Assembly (NCBI GenBank): GCA_002408125.1
Contig: DHQO01000034.1
Span: 1 to 64,000, forward strand
Reading direction: 5' to 3'
DNA length: 64,000 nucleotides
DNA from: Hyphomonadaceae bacterium UBA5336
GTDB taxonomy: Bacteria > Pseudomonadota > Alphaproteobacteria > Caulobacterales > Hyphomonadaceae
The number at the start of each line of letters is the position of its first letter. The stretch's first letter is position 1. The position numbers and the translations under genes were made by a program. Positions 60,715 through 64,000 of the stretch are shown here, piece by piece. The notes under the pieces were generated by a model. The model made no database searches, was not told where the DNA came from, and was given only the letters and a program-made list of their open reading frames with translations.

Positions 60715-61308
60715 TCAGGCCGGCGGAAACACATTCTGCAGATGGCGGGCAAACCGGTCGAAGTCGGTGTCCACACTTGGTGACTTGCTGACATCATGAG
60801 CCGCGAAAGTCGGCAGGGCGCGCATCCCGAAAAAGCGGAAATTCAGGTGCACCGGCCATAGCAGGTCATCCAGCGAGCGGCCGGCAAAGAAGGTCTGGCC
60901 AGGATCGTTGAATGCTTCTTCGGGCGCATTGAGGGTCACGGACAGCATGTAGCTGGTGGTATCAAGCTGCCCGCCGGAGCCGTACTGACGGGCCGGCTCG
61001 CGCCGTGAGCGGCCATCCCCGCGCGCCATGCGCCCGTCCATGCCGGCAGTGTAGACCTCATCGAGATAGCGCTTGAGCGGCCAGGGCAGACCCATGGAAT
61101 TGAGCGGGAACTGGAAGACCACCGCATCGGCCCACAAATGGTGATCGATCTCTTCATCCTCATTCCAGGGCGCGGTGACATCGGTGCAGCGGGTCTCGTA
61201 GCCGGCCTCATTCAAATAGGCGCCAGCCTGCTCACACAGGCTCGCATTCAGCCGCCCGGGCGAGGTCGGAAAGGGCTGGTGGCCCTTGATCAGCAATATC
61301 CGTTTCAC
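60715..61308 (-). CDS. mdaB: NADPH:quinone reductase MdaB (flavodoxin-like fold)
   Basis: A 197-residue flavoprotein that reduces quinones by two electrons. Landmarks are RILLIKGHQPFPTSPGRLN, WADAVVFQFPLNSMGLPWPLKRYLDEV, RQYGSGGQ and SYMLSVTLNAPEEAF. The closing ALPTFAAHDVSKSPSVDTDF matches the MdaB pattern. The GTG at 61308 is chosen because GGAAGG sits 6 bases upstream and homology begins there; a longer frame to 61386 adds 26 unrelated residues. It is 4 bases upstream of the cyclase stop (convergent) and lies just after cckA on the same strand, with 82 bases between. Confidence 0.88.
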   Translation of the reverse strand: MKRILLIKGHQPFPTSPGRLNASLCEQAGAYLNEAGYETRCTDVTAPWNEDEEIDHHLWADAVVFQFPLNSMGLPWPLKRYLDEVYTAGMDGRMARGDGRSRREPARQYGSGGQLDTTSYMLSVTLNAPEEAFNDPGQTFFAGRSLDDLLWPVHLNFRFFGMRALPTFAAHDVSKSPSVDTDFDRFARHLQNVFPPA

Positions 61309-61390
61309 GCCGCGCCTTCCGAAAACAAAAACTCTGCCTGCGGGCAATCCCTCAGGTAGACCTTGTGAGACTTCGGCTGAATTCAACCGG

Positions 61391-63988
61391 TCAGGCCGCT
61401 TCCTGGGAGGCCTTGTCCTTGCGCACGCCGAGTTCCTTCTTCACCCGTTCGGCCAGTGTCTTCACAGTGAAAGGCTTGGGCAGGAAGGAGACCTGGCGGT
61501 CCTCGTCCAGCTGCTTGGCCACGTCACGCTCGGCATAACCGGAGATGAAGATGATGCGCGCATCGCCAAGATAGTCGCGCGCCTCGCGGATCAGGGTCGG
61601 GCCGTCAATGCCGGGCATGACCACATCGGAGATGATGAGGTCGAAGCTGCCGGGATCCTGCGACAGGATATCAAGCGCTTCCTCGCCATCGCAGGCCTGC
61701 TCGACCTCGTAGCCACGCGATTCCAAGAGCTGGGCAGCGATACCGCGCACACCGTCCTCGTCCTCGACCAGCAGGATCCGGCCGCGGCCGGACATGTCGA
61801 CCGGGCGCAGGGCCGCGGCGGAGGCTTCCAGGGTCTCCTCGACCGGCTCGGGCACCTCATCTGCGCGCAGCGCGGGCAGATAGAGATAGAAGGTCGTGCC
61901 CTTGCCGACTTCCGATTTCGGGCAGATGAAGCCGCCGGACTGCTTGATGATGCCATAGACCGTCGAAAGGCCGAGGCCCGTGCCCACGCCCACTTCCTTG
62001 GTGGTGAAGAAGGGCTGGAAGATCTTGTCCATGACCTCGGCGGGCATACCGCAGCCGGTGTCCTGAACCTCGATCAGCAGATAGTCGCCATTCTCGACAT
62101 AATGGAAACCGAGCGCATGTGCATCCGCGCCGGTCGCGCGCGAGGTGCGGATCGACAGCGTGCCGCCCTTGCCGTCGGTGAGCATGGCATCGCGGGCATT
62201 GGCGGCCAGATTGATGATTGCGGTTTCGATCTGGTTCTTGTCGGCGCGGATATGCGGCAGGTCACGGCCATGCTTGACATCCAGCGTCACCCGCTCGTCG
62301 AGGATCTGGCCGAGCAGGATCGAGAACTCACCGAGGAAGTCGGTGACGTTCAGCACCTCGGACTTGAAGGTCTGCTGGCGGGCATAGGCCAGCAGCATGC
62401 GCACCAGGTCGCGGGCGCGCACGGCAAACTCGTGGATGGATTTGAGATTCTCGAAGCTCGGATCGCCAACCGGATGGCGGGTCACCAGCGTGTCGGTGTT
62501 CAGCATGATGCCGGTGAGCACATTGTTGAAATCATGGGCGACACCGCCGGCGAGCTGGCCGATGGCCTGCATCTTCTCGCCCTGGGCAAGACGCAGTTCC
62601 AGCGCCTTCTGTTCGGTCATGTCGATGACATAGGCGACCGACGGGCGGCCCTGGCCATCGAGCGTCACGAAGACGCTGACATGGCGCACATCATTGCCGG
62701 CGAGCTTGAGCGGCATCGGCTTGTCGATGGCTTCCAGCAGTTTCGCGGTCAGCGCCTCCTGGCCCTCGTCGCCGACGAACATGTCGGCAAACTTGGTGCC
62801 CGGCTGGGCCTTGCCATCGGTCAGCGTCATCAGTGCGCGATTGGAATCCAGGATCACGGCGCTTTCCACCGAGCCGCCTTCCAGGCGCACGGCGCCGAAA
62901 GGCGCATCGTCGAACATCGGGTCACCATCGGCGCGCGGTGGGCGCGAGGCGGTGGGGAAGCTTGCCCGGTCGGCCGGGGCATAAGTCTGCGCGTTCGGCA
63001 TCAGCACCGTGCGGCCATGGGCCGAGGCGCCCTTGCCCGACCAGGTGGTGATCGCCTGCACCGGCACTTCCACGCCGTCGCGGCCGCGCACCATGATGTC
63101 CGCGCGGCCCGGCTGGCCGGTCTTCTTGTCGCGCGAAAGCAGCTTCACGAATTCCGGGCGCATGATGTCGTCGATGCGCACATCCTTGGCATCCTCGGTC
63201 AGGCCGAGCAGCTCGCGCAACCAGGAATTGGCATAGGTGATCGTGCCGTCCGGACGGGCGGCGAAGAAGCCCATCGGGGCATCTTCCACATATAAAGAGC
63301 GCAGATCGGCCGCGCCGGTGGCTTCCTCGCTGCCGGCAATGCGGCGCAGGCGCCAGAGCGCGCGGCCCTTTGTCAGCGGGGACACACCGATTTCGAACTG
63401 CGCAGGCACACCATCACGGCCGAGCGTCACCGGCGGCAGGATCTCGCGGCGCGCCTCGCCGGAACGGGCGGCGCGGGACAGGCGGAAAATCGGAGCGGAA
63501 ACGAGCTGGGACGCGCCGAACAGGCGGTCGACCGGCTCGGCCTCGCCATTCGGATTGGGCGCAGACAGAACAATCTCGCTGAGTTCATGATAGGCTTGGT
63601 TGGCCGCAATCGGTGCGCCGGACTTCTCAGCCACCAGCACCGCTTCATCAAGCGCCTCGATCCACTGGAAACGCGGACGCTGGGGCGCGGTGGCCTCGGC
63701 TGCCGACCCACGATCAGGGAAGAGGCCGAGCCGGTGGCCGGCCCCGCGCAGCACCCAGAGCAGAAACACCATCCCCCCGGCCGCCATGGCGATCAGCAGG
63801 ATCGGTCCGGTCGCGCCCACGGCATCGGGCCAGGCAATCGCAACACTGGCAGAGGCCACGGCGACAAGCAGGCTGGCCCAGAACAAGAGCTGGAGCACAT
63901 CCATCGGCGAGCGGCGTTCGGGCGGTGTCTCAACCGCGACGGCGTCGCCAGTGCCTGAGGGCTGCGTCATGGGGTTCTGCGTATCCAT
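61391..63988 (-). CDS. cckA: Cell-cycle hybrid histidine kinase CckA
   Basis: An 865-residue hybrid kinase, the switch that phosphorylates or dephosphorylates CtrA through ChpT in alphaproteobacteria. It has two N-terminal membrane helices (LLFWASLLVAVASASVAIAW, GPILLIAMAAGGMVFLLWVL) and PAS domains (one at about residues 230-320, MGFFAARPDGTITYANSWL). HisKA carries phospho-His near residue 484 in GQLAGGVAHDFNNVLTGIM. The ATPase has NLAANARDAM and DTGCGMPAEVMDKIFQPFFTTK. The receiver has Asp near residue 787 in LIISDVVMPGIDGPTL. The C-terminus is Lys-rich. ATG 63988 is the first start; ATG 63970 is an alternative. PopZ, its polar partner in Caulobacter, is also in this window. Confidence 0.97.
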   Translation of the reverse strand: MDTQNPMTQPSGTGDAVAVETPPERRSPMDVLQLLFWASLLVAVASASVAIAWPDAVGATGPILLIAMAAGGMVFLLWVLRGAGHRLGLFPDRGSAAEATAPQRPRFQWIEALDEAVLVAEKSGAPIAANQAYHELSEIVLSAPNPNGEAEPVDRLFGASQLVSAPIFRLSRAARSGEARREILPPVTLGRDGVPAQFEIGVSPLTKGRALWRLRRIAGSEEATGAADLRSLYVEDAPMGFFAARPDGTITYANSWLRELLGLTEDAKDVRIDDIMRPEFVKLLSRDKKTGQPGRADIMVRGRDGVEVPVQAITTWSGKGASAHGRTVLMPNAQTYAPADRASFPTASRPPRADGDPMFDDAPFGAVRLEGGSVESAVILDSNRALMTLTDGKAQPGTKFADMFVGDEGQEALTAKLLEAIDKPMPLKLAGNDVRHVSVFVTLDGQGRPSVAYVIDMTEQKALELRLAQGEKMQAIGQLAGGVAHDFNNVLTGIMLNTDTLVTRHPVGDPSFENLKSIHEFAVRARDLVRMLLAYARQQTFKSEVLNVTDFLGEFSILLGQILDERVTLDVKHGRDLPHIRADKNQIETAIINLAANARDAMLTDGKGGTLSIRTSRATGADAHALGFHYVENGDYLLIEVQDTGCGMPAEVMDKIFQPFFTTKEVGVGTGLGLSTVYGIIKQSGGFICPKSEVGKGTTFYLYLPALRADEVPEPVEETLEASAAALRPVDMSGRGRILLVEDEDGVRGIAAQLLESRGYEVEQACDGEEALDILSQDPGSFDLIISDVVMPGIDGPTLIREARDYLGDARIIFISGYAERDVAKQLDEDRQVSFLPKPFTVKTLAERVKKELGVRKDKASQEAA

Positions 63989-64000
63989 GGACCTGTCCTA

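Noticed and set aside
61286..63295. A 669-codon open frame antisense to cckA
   Set aside because: It mirrors third-position G+C of cckA, which has all kinase and receiver motifs.

Overview
The window is G+C-rich DNA (roughly 60-65% by eye) from an alphaproteobacterium. A polar organizing protein PopZ gene lies beside valS, tolC and pcm, an order known from Caulobacter. The cell-cycle kinase CckA, a TrcR (DUF1013) regulator, Tat- and lipoprotein-rich exported proteins and a large TonB-dependent receptor fit the same group. I infer a member of the Caulobacterales/Maricaulales/Hyphomonadaceae; the exact genus cannot be read from the sequence. No ribosomal RNA, insertion sequence, prophage or CRISPR array was found. 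Two tRNA genes are present.

Layout. 1-5.8 kb holds a repeat-rich start and exported or lipid-anchored proteins: an R2K-type ATP-grasp protein, a Tat-lipoprotein aspartic protease, a GH43 lipoprotein, a lipoprotein cytochrome c and a lipoprotein isoaspartyl peptidase. 5.8-12.3 kb, all on the minus strand, is pcm, tolC, popZ, valS and a small membrane protein. 12.4-23.2 kb has a VOC protein divergent from a TetR regulator, topA, an outer-membrane protein, a polytopic membrane protein, trmJ, icd, a GNAT without a normal start codon, trhO, a GST and tRNA-Pro. 23.5-31.2 kb carries alaS and recA (minus), then DUF2093, an M23 peptidase, a quinone oxidoreductase, rnhB and ttcA. 31.4-39.3 kb is a run of plus-strand genes: a MoxR/VWA pair, RidA, a GDPD, a FemAB-like transferase, a DUF2007 membrane protein and a HIT protein. 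A TPR-like protein, an L-2-hydroxyglutarate-oxidase-like enzyme and a CAU-anticodon tRNA follow.

39.4-42.6 kb groups a CYTH-like protein, an MgtC-family protein, a CHAD protein and an OmpA lipoprotein-like protein. 42.7-50.7 kb is the most distinctive part. It has a lipoprotein tyrosine phosphatase and a TonB-dependent receptor, a divergent regulator made of two TetR units in one chain, and a pair of Tat-exported enzymes (a lactone-oxidase-type flavoenzyme and a fold-III PLP enzyme). 50.7-53.7 kb has a CBS-linked hybrid histidine kinase, a ClpP paralogue and TrcR. 53.9-58.2 kb has two MscS-type channels among small membrane and secreted proteins. 58.3-64 kb has a nitronate monooxygenase, a diguanylate cyclase, MdaB and CckA.

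The intergenic spaces carry several families of dispersed palindromic repeats, some with copies more than 20 kb apart. Two genes (valS and the ClpP paralogue) contain short patches of sharply lower G+C. Functional names rest on motifs read by eye from translated sequence; no database search was possible.
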